Origin: Corbicula japonica
Lineage: Eukaryota > Mollusca > Bivalvia > Venerida > Cyrenidae
Reading direction: 5' to 3'
DNA: 64,000 bases
Assembly: GCA_038501625.1 (NCBI GenBank)
Contig: JAZAYU010000001.1
Span: forward strand, 1,612,001-1,676,000
Made by a program: the position numbers and the translations under genes. Positions within the stretch are counted from its first letter, which is position 1. Every line of letters begins with the position of its first letter. The notes below the pieces were generated by a model. That model was not told the origin of the DNA, did not search any database, and saw only the letters and a list, made by a program, of their open reading frames with translations. Of the stretch, positions 11,754 through 24,300 are shown piece after piece.

Positions 11754-14700
11754 TTATTTGCCTACAGGGATTTGGGATTTTGAATGGACCCTGTCAGCGA
11801 ATGCTAGAAAGCCCTCAAGGAATTCATCTGCTGTCGGTATGATAAGAGTGTTTGGCAGAACGAAGCCGTATCGGCCAGTGTCCCTTAGTTCAACGGTGTA
11901 TGAATATTTGATTCCAGCACCGCCCTTGGCATAGTCATCTGAACCACCTGCAGCTGCATCTGAAGAATTGAAAGGATATCATTGGAAAGTAATTACGTTG
12001 AAGATTCGTTTCATATCGTCCCTTTGTGTCCATCGAAATGTGTACTGTTTACTTGTGATATTCATTTGCGAGGCTAGGTGACTATAATAACTCTCATTTT
12101 TTGTTCTCTTATCATTTATCCTAAAATAAGTGTGGATAACTTCAAATTTGCCAGGTTTGACTTTGGCATTTGTGCCTACGCGCAACTTGATATGCATACC
12201 ATCGTTTGGGATGGAAGGAAAATGTACCGTTTATTGGTTTTAATATTGAGTTGCGCTCAATCAGGGGGTAGGCGGCGTGGGCAGTAATATGCATTTCCAT
12301 CATTGCTAATGAACAGGCTCAAACAAACCGAGCCTGCAAATTTTTTTATTTGCCGTGTTGGTTGGTTTTCAAAGTTCCCTTTAATTTATTTACAACAAAA
12401 CAGAATTAAGCTTGTTATATTTGTCGTGTTAGTATATCGAATTGCGCATATGTAAAGCTGGGTGCGAAAATGTCATTTACGTCTTATATGCGAATTTGCG
12501 TCCCCGCCAAATTAAATAACACCACAGTATTAATTTATCTTTATAGCAACGCTATGATTTTCATGCATTCTTCCTAACTCAACGTGATCTTTAAAAAAAT
12601 ATAAATTTGAAAAAATCTCGAAAATATTTTATCAATTTAAACCTAATTTCAATATACATCCGTTAATTCATATATCTTTTCGTTTATGTATAAACATTAT
12701 TTATTTAAAGTTTAAGAAATTTACACGTTAAATACTAGTTATATATTATATCCACGCTAGTATGTTTATGCAAATGTTATATTTGATACAAAATAAGAAT
12801 TTTATATTATGCTTAACAAAACACTGACATTGTCAAAAACAGTCTTTTTACAACAATATTTACTATGACTGAACAGAATAATTACAATTTTATCTGAACA
12901 CTTTTCTAAAAAAAAGAGAAAAAACATGATTCTGATTTACACACATCACATAGGGGAATACGTACACATATCATGCAAGCAAAACTGCTAAACTACAACG
13001 CCTAGTCTTACATAGTATGTGTGTCGCATCTCCTACGATATATTCAGTTCCGTATTTTCTTCTAAGTCTGTCCGTAGCATAAGTCGCTACGGAATGCTAG
13101 CATGAAATAGACAAGACTTTTTAAAGTTCATGCACCAGGATAAACATATATCATATAAAAAACCTTATTACAAACACAAATTGTCAATATAACCACGAAG
13201 CGCCGATGTGTGTGAAGTTAGCTGCCAGTTGACAGTTGCCGATTCAATTGGCAAATGGCAACTGGCAGCTAACTTCACACTTTAGCTGCCAATTCAAACA
13301 AATTTTTAAACTGGCAACTGGCAATTGGCATCTGGGTGCCAATTCGATTTAAGATGATGTACTCAGTTGAATTGCAACTGGCAACTGGCACCTGTGTGCC
13401 GATTCGACTTTTTTTAAAATATATTAACATGTTGAATTGGCAACTGGCAACTGGCATCTGGTTGCCAATTCGAAATATAAGATTTTTCGAATTGGCAACT
13501 GGCAACTGGCACCTGGGTGCCAATTCGACTTTTTTTAAATATATTAACATGTTGAATTTGCAACTGGCAACTGGCATCTGGGCATATATTTAAAAAAAAG
13601 TCGAATTGGCACCCAGGTGCCAGTTGCCAGTTGCCAATTCGAAAAATCTTATATTTCGAATTGGCAACCAGATGCCAGTTGCCAGTTGCAAATTCAACAT
13701 GTTAATATATTTTAAAAAAGTCGAATCGGCACCCAGGTGCCAGTTGCCAGTTGCCAATTCAACTGAGTACATCATCTTAAATCGAATTGGCACCCAGATG
13801 CCAATTGCCAGTTGCCAGTTTAAAAATTTGTTTGAATTGGCAGCTTAAGTGTGAAGTTAGCTGCCAGTTGCAATTTGCCAATTGAATCGGCAACTGGCAA
13901 CTGGCAACTGGCAGCTTACTTCACACACATGAAGCGCCGCTAAATTCAAAAGCCTTGTACAGAAACCCTTAATTGAGGATGGGATTCCTCTCTAACCAAA
14001 CATTTCCAGATAAACCATCACCCTGGGTAAGTATTAAAAGGAAGCTCAAACTGTTTTGTAGATGGACCATGTCGGAATTGGAAAATCACCACCAAGATTC
14101 CCGTCACCGACAGACACCACCGACATAACTTACATAACACGTTGGTGGATGAACCGATTGTATATCTCTGTTTGCTCAAATTGAAGATTGCGGTTACAGC
14201 CACATCCGCTGCTTCATGCTTTTGAAACAGAAAATTTCTTTACTTTTATTCAGGGTTATCCTAGCTAGCTTTTAGTGCTATTTTCCCGGTAAGCTAAATA
14301 CGTAACGTAATTTGAATTGCATGTCCAGGCGCTGTCGCCGCACGGGTTCGATCCCCAGCAGGGACAATAGCATTATTTGAGCAATGGGGGTCACCTGTGA
14401 TTCAATCAAAATACAATTTCTTTAGATAATTCCCCGTCAGTATCTCACTTGTTTTCTTGATGATTTTCTTTTGACGTTTTTTTTAATATGTTAAACATGT
14501 GATAATTCTTTTTCTCTGTTCTTCTCTGGTAAGTGGAGATTCTGTTTTTTTTTCTGAATATGTTTTTTCGTGCGCTTGTTTTTCACGATAAATACATGTT
14601 TTTTGGGCATGCTTACACATTACTGACAACAAATAGCTATAAAAAGCAATGCTTAGTTTGTATATCATCAGTTTAAGTTATTGCAAGCTGGTGTCTTAAA

Positions 14701-16229
14701 ATGAACGCGATGGTGTTTAGGCATGGGCAGTAATTTGCATTTAACCTCCACACTATTACCATAAAAGCTTGTGAACAGGCGAACAATCGAGCTTTTATCA
14801 GTTTAATACTTGTCGTGTTCGATGGCTTTAATAGCTTTTTCGACTATTTTAATTTCGTTGTGGTGGGCCAGTAAGCATGATATTATATGTTAGCATTACG
14901 GAAATAACATTGTTAATACTTGTAACCAAGGTGGTTTTAATATACAAATGGAATTGTTCTCCAAAGTGCATAAGTTACCATTATTAGACAAAAAACGTGA
15001 CCGTGTGAAATAGTTACATTTTGTATTTGAGAGAAGTAGCAAACTGCAGTAAACCTTGGCAATAATAAGCATTTTACTCTACTCTACTCCATTACTCTTG
15101 TCTTAACCCGAACCTGTAATACGTTCGTATTTGCGTCTGGTGAATTATAAAAGGTATGCGATAAATTTAAACGTAAAACTTTGGGTAGGAAAATTCAGTA
15201 TTGCAAGCCATTAACAAAATCATTCAGAAATACGTGGCATTTAGTTTTCAAGTAGCACTACATGTAATTTGATCCCAACGTCTAAAGAGAGTCAAAACTG
15301 CGGCGCCCCCACCCCTAGCCAGATGTACAACAGTAAACAATCGAAGCGATGAATGCATTGAAAGACTGTCGGCGTTGAATTTGTAGCTATCCTAGAGAAC
15401 CACCTCTGAGAAATCTCCGACAGCAGCAGGCCGAAATGTACGTAGACTCCGGAAACAGAAGACGAAGTGTTTTTGCAAGCGCGAGTTATTTTTAAGAGCG
15501 CGTGTTCTTTTTATAGATAGTAGGAAAACCAGCTAGCCAAATCGAGATGATAACCTGAGATAATAGTCAATAATCTTATGATTATTCAATGAACATTTAT
15601 CAGTCTTCAGTTACTGTTTGTCGATTTCCCAATATAATGGAGAAAATGAAGAATTTATGGACCTTAATAACGGCACTACTTACAAGGTCTGCAGAGTCTA
15701 CAGGATATGCTGAGGTATATCCCCAGGGGTACAGCCACATCTGACCATAGGAGTGAATGGTCAGATATGCAACAATGTTGTGACCATGGGTAGACAGGTA
15801 CTTGGTTAGACTTTGGGTTTCTTTTTCTGAGTTTCCGGCAGTTCCACTGTAAGTATCCTGGCAGGGATTGGTGCTGCCGCCGACGGCTGTAAATTTGATA
15901 ATAATAGCGTTTATAAAATAGCTATTATCGAGAGTAACATTACACAATTATTAAAACCACTCTTAAACATTCTATTAAAATTGTTTGGTGACCTTTCACT
16001 ACTAGGTTCACACACAAGACTGTATATAAATGTCTTTCACATTTTGCAGTATTAATAATTAATAGCCAATAATTGTCATCCAAAACCACAATGAAACTGT
16101 TATAAAAGAAAGACAGAATATAGTGGTCCACGAATGCATTTCAATATAATACTCGACTGTGACTGCATTAATAAAAAACTTGTATTGTTGGCAATGTGTA
16201 AGTTTGAATTTAATCGTTCACAACAGTTA

Positions 16230-16281
<52 letters not shown>

Positions 16282-19200
16282 GTAATCAGAATTCCTGTCA
16301 TTTTTCAAGAGATGTTGAGAAAAAGAAGGGGTTAAAAATTTATAGAGCAAACACATTCCAAATGCAGAATTGTAAACTAAAAAGGATCCCAAGTCAAATA
16401 ATGGTTCGGAAATCATTTTAGAACAATTTTAAGGGAACCATATGCCCAACTTCTCAAAAACACTGATTCAAAGATGACCAAAGACAAATATTTGATTTTG
16501 ACCATGGCTACGAAACCTATTTAAAAGTGTACTAAAACGAAGACATTTAACACCAACCTGGATTCCATTCGTACGGGAAGTTTCTGTTGAGATCAACACC
16601 AACGCATCCTGAGCCCTGATTAATCTTTCGGTTCTTTCTCCAAAGACGAACCTTATAATAGAAAAGAGCTTCTGACAAACTGCTCTTATATGACAAAGTC
16701 CGAAGGTTATAAAACTGAGATTGGAACCAGTCTCAAATCTCAAGCATATGATTGGGATTTGAAATGGCGACAAGTCGCCATTTCAGCCAATTAGATGCTT
16801 GAGATTTGAGACTGGTTTCCATGCTCAGTTTTATAACCTCCAGCCAAATTCTCATGCAGAGAAGAGCCGTCTATTTATCTTGAAAGTAAAAGTGGTTTAA
16901 CACTTTTGCGTTTTGTAAACTTAATTTTGCAAGTAAACACTTACTGAGAGCATCGAAAATATTTATTTATTACAAATTATACATGTATGTTAAATGACGC
17001 AATGTTTCACTTTTTCAGTATATTTTATGGGATATATGTTTTTAAAATAGTTTAATTGGCGATGCTGTTAGTTTTCTGATTAGGTAAACCCCAAAATATG
17101 CCGAGTTTGTAAGATAGTTTTCAATCTATTAAATAAAGCTTAAGAAATGTGTTAAACAGTGAAATTAATACCCGGTATATAGTTGCGCTTAGCCCGGGGC
17201 TAGGCGGCGTGGGCAGTAAAATGCATTTTCATTACTGCCCATAAACAGGCTCAATCAAACCGAGTCTGCAATATTTTGGTATTTGTCGTGTTCGGTGGCT
17301 TCAAAGCTCTCTTTTCATCTACTTTAAAGTATAAAAAAGCGCATGATAGAGAAAGAAATATCAGACAAATAATGACTGAATTAAGGCTGTTTGTTTTAAC
17401 CATAAAAACGATTTTTGCCATGTGTAATATAGTCTACAAGCGTTCATAGTTGTTATTCCTGTGTTGCAAAAATATAAAATAACATTCATAATCAGTAATT
17501 GGCAACGCAATTGTAAACATACCAAATCTGTGTATTCGTATCCATCGGGGTTCAGTACCGGGACAATATGGACGTCATACCGACTGAGAAGTATCGTTAT
17601 GTCCGCTTTGTTGTTGGGGTTGTATGCAAGCTGGAAAAATATTTCTTTCCTCAACATGTTTTTATTATATTAATGCAAAAATATATTATTAATTAAAAAA
17701 GAAAAAAAAACATACAACGACGTCGGCTAGATAATTTGAATATTCTAAGCATGATTGCCGACTTTGTTTTTCTTATTTTATTGATTGAAATGATTTTTTT
17801 AAATTTTAGTATTATTACTTTTAAAAAGATGCTCGGAACATATAAAATCAACAAAAAACTTACTCTAATTACCCAGCCTGTTCGTATTTATATTGTCATT
17901 AATACGACTAAAAAGCACTGCGAATATGTTTGTTTATTAATTACAGGTATCACTATTTTGTAACAATCAGGACAGCAATTACTATTAACTGATATCTTAC
18001 CATTTCCATCAAGTACACCATAGTAGCTGGTGACACCCATTCTCTAGCATGGATTCCGCCATCAAGAAATATAGCTTTCTTTGCTTGGCCTACGGGGTAC
18101 GGGGAGTGAAACTGAAATGCAAAAACGCGTTATGTTTAGCTATATGGATCATAGTTCTTCTCTGGCATCCAACATCACCGGTTTTTTATTAGTCGTTGTT
18201 ACGTTTTGTCCCATTCGGTCGTTGTGTATTTAAAGAGTATTTCAGTTAACAATAGTGATGAACTGAGTTGTTCGATATTAAAATTATTAATGTAAATAGT
18301 TGCTACTAGCTTTGATCATTTCGATGTCCAAACCGCCCTCCGACTGTCCGATGATTTCCGTTGATGCTTGAAGACTACCTGGCAGTGATTGTGAAGCGAG
18401 GAAAGCCATATATTGTCTTATCTAAAAAGAGAAAAGGGTTTAAATGCAATGAGTATTGTGTATTGAGCTCTATAACAATCTGTCTAGAACAATGTCCTAA
18501 AACACTGTGTGTAAACGTTACTCTTTTATTAACTTGTGGTGGTTTGGCAGTAATGGAACGCAAGTATCTGACCATGCTGCTTTACGTTGCAAAACTAAAT
18601 TATTCCCATTGATTAATACTTAGTACCTACTCCTAGCATTTAACTTATTCATAATCAAAACTATCATTATCTTAATTATATGGGGCACGTAACATGGAAA
18701 GTTGTCTTGGAATAGCACACTTCAATCCTTGATCAGACGTTATAAAGCTGCTAATATGACATTAATAGCTTATCATATTGCAGTAGAAATAGCATTATAT
18801 AGTCAAAATAAGTTATAAAATCAACATTTAGTTATGAGATTAAAAGTTCTTTCATAAATAATCAATACTAAGATAAAAAATATCACCGAATACAACTTTT
18901 TCGGCGACCTGCCCTATATAGATTATGTATAAACTATTGAAGATCACAAATAACCGCCAAGAACAAATGAGAACTATTACTGAATATTATAGTATCATCG
19001 AATTTATGTGTGGATTGCAGCTAATTCACCTAGACAAATTGTACCTGAGTATTCATATCAAAACCCTGTGTGAGGTTGGCGCACCCAAGAACTTGGTTAA
19101 AACCCCGGTGGCAAATTGTTTTACAACTGACCGTTACAAAGCGGTGACTCTTAAGGTTCTTATTTTCGTTAAGTGTATTGCTGCCTTATTTAAAACTGAT

Positions 19201-21335
19201 TATTTTATAAAGCCATATTTTATCTCCTTTCCTATACCTTTTGGCTTTTTGTGGAGGAAGTGTTTTCAGGGTATGGCTATTTCTGAAAAGCACATTTCCC
19301 TTTTTATATATCATTTAATTTTTTTCTTACCGATGAAGTTATTAAAAAAATCGGAAATTATAAGTTATTAGAAATCAACCATGCTAAATTCGTCTCTATT
19401 GTAGTTGAGATAATGCATAAATCTTACTGAGGCATAAGTGTGGTATTGGTCTAGGACCATGTTACTCCTTCGAGCATTGACTGCTCTGCGTTGATGATTA
19501 TTTTGGAAAATCCGTTCTGCCTTGTGGTTGTCCAGCAGTCTAAAATTAGTTCAAAGCATGTGAAAGAAGTGTGTGATGTCCGTGTATTCAATGGTAAATA
19601 CACAATGTAATAAAATTCTAATGTTAAGGATTACTAGAGAGTCATATCAGCTTTTAACTCAAACCAATTGCCAATATTTTATCCGTTTATCTAAACTCAA
19701 ATATCTAACGATTCGTCTACAAGTTCTGAAAATCGGATTTGTCCTTGAAAATTTGAAATGTGTTTATAAAAATTTGACTTTCGGGGAACGTTACACAAAT
19801 TTAACAATACCCTTTTAAGTAAAAACTTGAATTTTGCAAAATTAGAAAGAAAGTACGAACGTGCTTTTTGCTCGTTTTTGACCAACAGGTCAAGTTTAAT
19901 CTAGTTTGAGCTCCAATTACCTCTGTCGTCATTTATATTATTTCTAGTATATTGCAAGGTTATTCTGGTGTATTTTGCAATAAGAACCTTAGCATGTAAA
20001 TAAAATGTAATAGTTACTCTTGCACATCCTCGATGATCACTTGGACACCAGCATTCAGATTTTCTAGTTCATCAAGAAACGCTTCTAGGTGGTGAGGACC
20101 GACACGGACAGCCATAGAGTCGTTGTTGTCCTTTGGAAGTTTCCAGAAGTCAAGCTAAAACAATCCAAAATATGTATGGTTAAGAGTACTTTTTGCGAGT
20201 ATTTTGTTTAACATGTGACTACGACAAATAGGGTACAGATTGAAAAATGCATAACTGGTTAGTGGAAAAATAAATAAAAAGATAAATATACATGCATATA
20301 TTTCAAGCGTTAACTTCAAATCAAAGATCGTAAATATGTCATGTCTACTTCTTATTTTGATTATTTTAATTTGAGAAAAAAGTAGTATTCGAAAACTTAC
20401 TTCATATTTTAATTCCATTTGCATCAGTTTCAGAAAATCTGCTTCGGTATTATGCAGAATTTCTAACACTTGGTGACTGAAAGCATAACGAACAACTTGA
20501 TCAGCGAAAATGAATGAAGAATAAAAATTACCTCTGAAATGTAAATGTCAGACGATACAAAAGAACAATATTCTGAAAACTGCGTTTTCTCTACTAAAGA
20601 TTCAGAATTCACGCCACTTCTATATAAAAATTAAAATAAAATCTTTTGTCAGATTTGAATATGCTCGTTTTCCCCTGACGTGGGCCCAAACAAATATTTA
20701 CCATTACCGTTGCTTGGTACTTGTAGTATTATCAAATATGTGACACAAATACCTGATACAATATTTAAAAAATACACTGTAAACAGTCAGTTTTGAGCAG
20801 ATTGTACAGATTTTAAGTGTAAAGCATATAAGAACTTAGGAAGACCAAATGGCTATTATGGTCACCTATATGTAATTTCCAACAATAGGGTTAAGCAATT
20901 GGTACGCATCTGAAACTCTGACGCAAAAGAGAGCCAGAAGCCAATATAGCTTCATCCCAAATTGCACCTGATTTTTGACAGACACCTGAGCCTTCAGAAA
21001 AATGCCTTGCTAATATATTTCGTTAATTCGTTCCATTTGACCAACCAGCTAAAATTAAAAACAAAAAACTCCATGAATTGGGGTGCTGAACATATGTTAT
21101 TTATACGTTGAATACAACATCTCCTACAGAGCAACTATTAACTAAGGTGTAGACAGATGAATTGCATTGTTACATAATTATTTACTTACCCGTTGTCTGT
21201 GACCTTAGAGGTCGGAGCTTGACAGATACATTGCATTGTGACTTATTTGACTTACCCGTTGTATGTGACCTTGGAGGTCGGAAGACCGAGAGTCAGTTGA
21301 GCTGCCAGGGAGAGACTTAATAGCGGGAACAACAT
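11754..21335 (-). CDS. Secreted zinc procarboxypeptidase (M14A, carboxypeptidase A/B family), 11 exons
   Basis: The enzyme removes C-terminal residues from peptides and is probably digestive and secreted as a zymogen. Coding exons are 21256-21335, 20401-20476, 20018-20154, 19428-19539, 18311-18421, 18001-18111, 17523-17630, 16558-16651, 15684-15886, 14134-14218 and 11754-11959. All joins keep frame and give 440 residues. Residues 1 to ~17 are a signal peptide ([17 protein letters not shown]). About 20-120 is the propeptide ([22 protein letters not shown]), with a likely tryptic activation site at NARRS (119-123). The mature domain has zinc ligands H193 and E196 (GIHAREW) and H321 (HSYGQM), catalytic E396 (VELRDTG), and R195, R250, N267, R268 and Y373 at the R71, R127, N144, R145 and Y248 positions. 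The residue at the bovine 255 position is D380, which suggests carboxypeptidase-B-like preference, but a one-residue insertion follows it, so specificity is uncertain. Only exon 5 uses a non-GT donor (GC). A ttacag just upstream of the ATG hints at a 5' UTR intron. Confidence 0.93.
12241..12387 (+). repeat. Dispersed repeat family B, copy 2 (carboxypeptidase intron 10)
   Basis: The copy begins with the hairpin TTGAGTTGCGCTCAA. Then come GGCGGCGTGGGCAGTAATAT, GAACAGGCTCAAACAAACCG and the end motif TCAAAGTTCCCTTTA. Confidence 0.75.
13206..13930. mobile_element. 725 bp fold-back element with 9 bp target duplication
   Basis: The whole element is one long inverted repeat centred near 13585. It starts ATGTGTGTGAAGTTAGCTGC and ends with the near complement (CTTACTTCACACACAT). 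GAAGCGCCG flanks both sides (13197-13205 and 13931-13939), a clear 9 bp target-site duplication. Each arm is built from repeated AACTGGCAACTGGCA-type motifs spaced by short AT-rich linkers, and each arm's outer ~75 bp folds back on itself (a second AGCTAACTTCACAC near 13268 and its mirror near 13850). No protein is encoded; frames within are translations of the repeat. A 9 bp duplication is typical of Mutator-like elements, but the superfamily is inference. It sits in intron 10 of the carboxypeptidase gene. Confidence 0.9.
14318..14370 (+). repeat. Possible tRNA-derived SINE fragment (B-box)
   Basis: GGGTTCGATCCCC at about 14343-14355 matches the RNA polymerase III B-box of tRNA genes, preceded by a tRNA-like stretch (GTCCAGGCGCTGTCGCCGCA). 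No convincing A-box, cloverleaf or poly-A/T tail could be drawn, so this is at most a decayed SINE head. Confidence 0.3.
14715..14855 (+). repeat. Dispersed repeat family B, copy 3
   Basis: This is a diverged copy recognised by GGCATGGGCAGTAATTTGCA, TGAACAGGCGAACAATCGAG and CTTGTCGTGTTCGATGGCTT. The hairpin head is lost. It lies in carboxypeptidase intron 9. Confidence 0.55.
16231..16281. repeat. (ACT)n trinucleotide repeat
   Basis: This is a pure run of about 17 ACT units in the carboxypeptidase intron between 15886 and 16558. Confidence 0.97.
16697..16846. mobile_element. Palindromic MITE family A, copy 2
   Basis: This is a full hairpin copy (AAGGTTATAAAACTGAGATT ... TCAGTTTTATAACCTC) with a tip at AAATGGCGACAAGTCGCCATTT. 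It begins about 45 bp upstream of the 3' splice site of carboxypeptidase exon 8 (exon starts at 16651 on the minus strand). Confidence 0.9.
17175..17325 (+). repeat. Dispersed repeat family B, copy 4
   Basis: The order of blocks is GTTGCGCTTAGCCCGGGGCT, AGGCGGCGTGGGCAGTAAAA, ACAGGCTCAATCAAACCGAG and TTTGTCGTGTTCGGTGGCTT. It lies in the carboxypeptidase intron between exons 7 and 8. Confidence 0.8.
18305..18310 (-). other. Putative GC splice donor (GCTAGT) of carboxypeptidase exon 5
   Basis: Exon 5 (18311-18421) is preceded by a good acceptor (ctttttag) and begins in phase 0. It must end in phase 0 to join exon 6. The frame ends ...LDIEMIK and the protein alignment continues at exon 6 with FHSPYPVG. 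The only position satisfying both is AAA|GCTAGT, a GC-AG intron. The nearest GT (AAAGCTA|GTAGCA) would shift the frame. Confidence 0.6.
21186..21230 (-). repeat. Duplicated exon 1 / intron 1 boundary of the carboxypeptidase gene
   Basis: The end of exon 1 with its donor (CCTCCAAGGTCACATACAAC, then GGGTAAG) recurs about 65 bp downstream as CCTCTAAGGTCACAGACAAC followed by GGGTAAG. The surrounding AATGCAAT and AAATAA segments repeat too, so a ~65 bp tandem duplication created a second intact-looking donor inside intron 1. Confidence 0.7.
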
Positions 21336-24300
21336 CTTTTCTCGCTATATTCTGTAAATCAAGTAAATAATAACGTATTTGTTTATTTTGTAGTCAGTTA
21401 GGTCTTTAGGTCATGCAATCAATACAAATGACCTCAAAAAAAATAAGAATTTGCACATTTTTTGCATTATCCTTGGAATATATAACGTTCCACGGATATT
21501 TTTGGTTCACAACTCATTATTGATATTTTTATTCGTATTTATTATTAAATTGTATACAGTTATCTGTAAACCACTGTAATTTTTTCATGCCGACATAAAT
21601 CTATTTAAATAATAAGACTTGAAAACAAATTCACAATGTATTTAATATTTAAGATAACAAAACCTTAAACAAAAAACAAAACAAAATGTGAGCTGTGTAT
21701 GTTTAACAGAGATGTAAAGCCTTGTATCAAAATAAAACGTTATTAAAATAGCATCGAAAGAATTGAATTTACACTTTAAAGTGAGTAACAGTTGCATTTA
21801 AAACAAAACAAACATAAGGATGCAGCTTTATTTTATCCTTATTACTTGTTCAACGAAAGAAGTGCATCAGCAAAGCCTTATTGTCTATTATTCCTTATAA
21901 TGGTATTAAGCTATCAATCATTTATTAAAGTAATAAGAAAGCGAACAACGTTATTTGAAAATGAGAAAGATCGGTGTTAGATTTCTAAAGTAATTGCAGA
22001 GAAATGCGATGTCTCAAACTGCATGTTACTTATTACATGTACGAGGGGCTTTCGAATAAGTAATGCAAACGCCATATTCATATTGATGATGTCAGCCAAA
22101 TAAAAAATGAGGACCTTACAGAGGGTATGTTGGAATATACTGGCAGAAATAATTTCGGCTTAAGAAAATATAAGTGTCATGGTTGAGATAAATGTAATAA
22201 TAAGGATGAGTAGCGATACATGTATGTGCTTTTAAATTTTGAATAAACCATAACATAAGAATATTCATACTTGTATGATTGATTATAAAATTAATTTGAT
22301 CTGGTATTTGGTAGTAAGGGTAGTAAGTTTTAATAATGAGAAATGACTGGAATTGGTTACAACACCTGCGGGTAAATGTTAAAACATGAAAAAATGCAAA
22401 GTGTTTGTTGAAGTTTACTTCTCAGGCAGCATGTAAATGTATTTATTGTCAGATTATTTTAAACAATAATTATTTTATCTCTTCATCTCTTCGTGATTTT
22501 ACATTGTTTGTTTTTAGTTTTAGAGGAATTATTGATTCATTTAGGTATAGTTTAAAACAATTAAACATCGAAAGTTTCTGCAGTATAACTGCATTTGAAT
22601 TACCCTTTATATAATCATTTTTGAATAAGTTTCATCAGCATTATTTCCACTACGAATATTACAGTTGCCGTGGCCGTCAACACTAACAATGACAATGATG
22701 TTCTACACTAAAGCAATTTGCATAATACAGCTGTTCAACAGAATGGTCTGCTTATCCAATGGTAAAATATACCAGGTTAATAAAACCAAAAAACTGTGCT
22801 AATTTCGAGGTATTGTAGAAAGAGGTCGGATCAAATTTTTATTATTATCGGTTACTTTATGTTCCCAATTAATTAATAAACGGACACTTGTGAAGCAGAC
22901 AACGTGCATGAAACCCCAAATCTAATAATGATTGTCATAAAACATTTCAATATTTAAGATGAATGTAGCTGTATTACAATGTAGCTCTGATAATTTGACA
23001 TTCGGTTAAATTTAAATATAGAATTCAAAAATGGACATTCCTAACTTTTGAAATATTTTGAGATGAGACACATTTAATGACGTATAATTAGAGTTACGGC
23101 TAATTTAACTGCATGACTTGTATGTTTGACGGAACCCTAAATTTATGGATACCCTAGTTGCTGTTTTTTTTTATTTTATACACCGACAGACAAGCACATC
23201 TTCATTTCTTCCAAATATTTCACGAGAACTCGCAATGTAATGGTCGCAAACATAATGCAGATTAAAAACGCCATTTAAATATATACTAAATGAATAGTAA
23301 ATTAGTAATTATCTGATGTTTGTCACATGTAAGTCAATGTATATTGTAAATCTCTTATCTGTCGTTCCGTTTCTTTAATCCGACAACAGTCACGCTTTTA
23401 CCGATTCAGTACAGAGATTAAATCGTGCTGAGATCTTTCCATATTATAGCTACATTGTATGCAATAAATCCAATTAAGTTTTACGAAAAAAAAATCTATA
23501 AAATAAAATAAATCCTATTAAAAACCAAACAGTATAACAAACCAGTTTAAAGTCCGTCCAAATAAATATATAACTGTTAAACTAATAAAGAAGTTTCTCT
23601 TTTTTAATAACAAGATGCTGGGGTAAAATTTCTGTTAACATAGCTCAGGTGCTGTAACGTTGTAATTCCAATTAGGCGTTAGTTATTAAATGTCCATGTC
23701 AACTTAACTGCTGCGCGGAAGGAAATCCGAGAGTCTGTTGGGACCACGATATTGCCATAAAACATCAAGAACGTGCTTATATCTCATGATTTGGTTTTCT
23801 GGCGTTTAATTCAAAATTCTTACTTCTTTGTCGTTTAAATTAAAACGACATCATATTGCGCTGTGTATGTCATTATGCCATATAGTTACTTAATTATCAA
23901 GAGAGCTATTAATTAGGAACCACACCACTCAACCAATAAAATAAAATGACAATGAGAAAATCTTCTGATCATAGCTCTACAGCGTCGTTGGTTTTTCGCT
24001 GGAAGGCGTCTACGTCGTTCGTAAAAATGATTTAGTATCGTCCTAAAAATGGCTGGTTTTTATTTGGCAATTGCTTTTATTTCCGCTAACATCCGACGAG
24101 TTTAGCTTAACTAATACAACTGGAAAATTGTATAGGGTAAAACAGTTTCAATCAATCTCAATATAAAGTTGCTTTTATTTACATGAATAATGTAGAATTG
24201 TCTTACCAGTGCCCTCTCTAGATAACGAGTGAGTACTAGAAGAAAGAGGTGAGTCTTATTATAAGGTCAATTCGATAAGAAATGCGATAAATGGCACATT

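Noticed and set aside
13275..13848. Four overlapping frames on both strands with repeated QLPVANS-like motifs
   Set aside because: They are translations of the fold-back element's inverted repeats; the mirror-image proteins on opposite strands prove it.
14318..14370. tRNA gene
   Set aside because: Only the B-box region looks tRNA-like; no acceptor stem or anticodon arm could be folded.
18925..19371. 148-codon plus-strand open frame
   Set aside because: It lies inside a carboxypeptidase intron on the opposite strand, has no recognisable domain, and its composition is that of AT-rich intron DNA.
22039..22075. ACGAGGGGCTTTCGAATAAG as a transposon terminus
   Set aside because: No inverted partner or flanking duplication was found within several kilobases.
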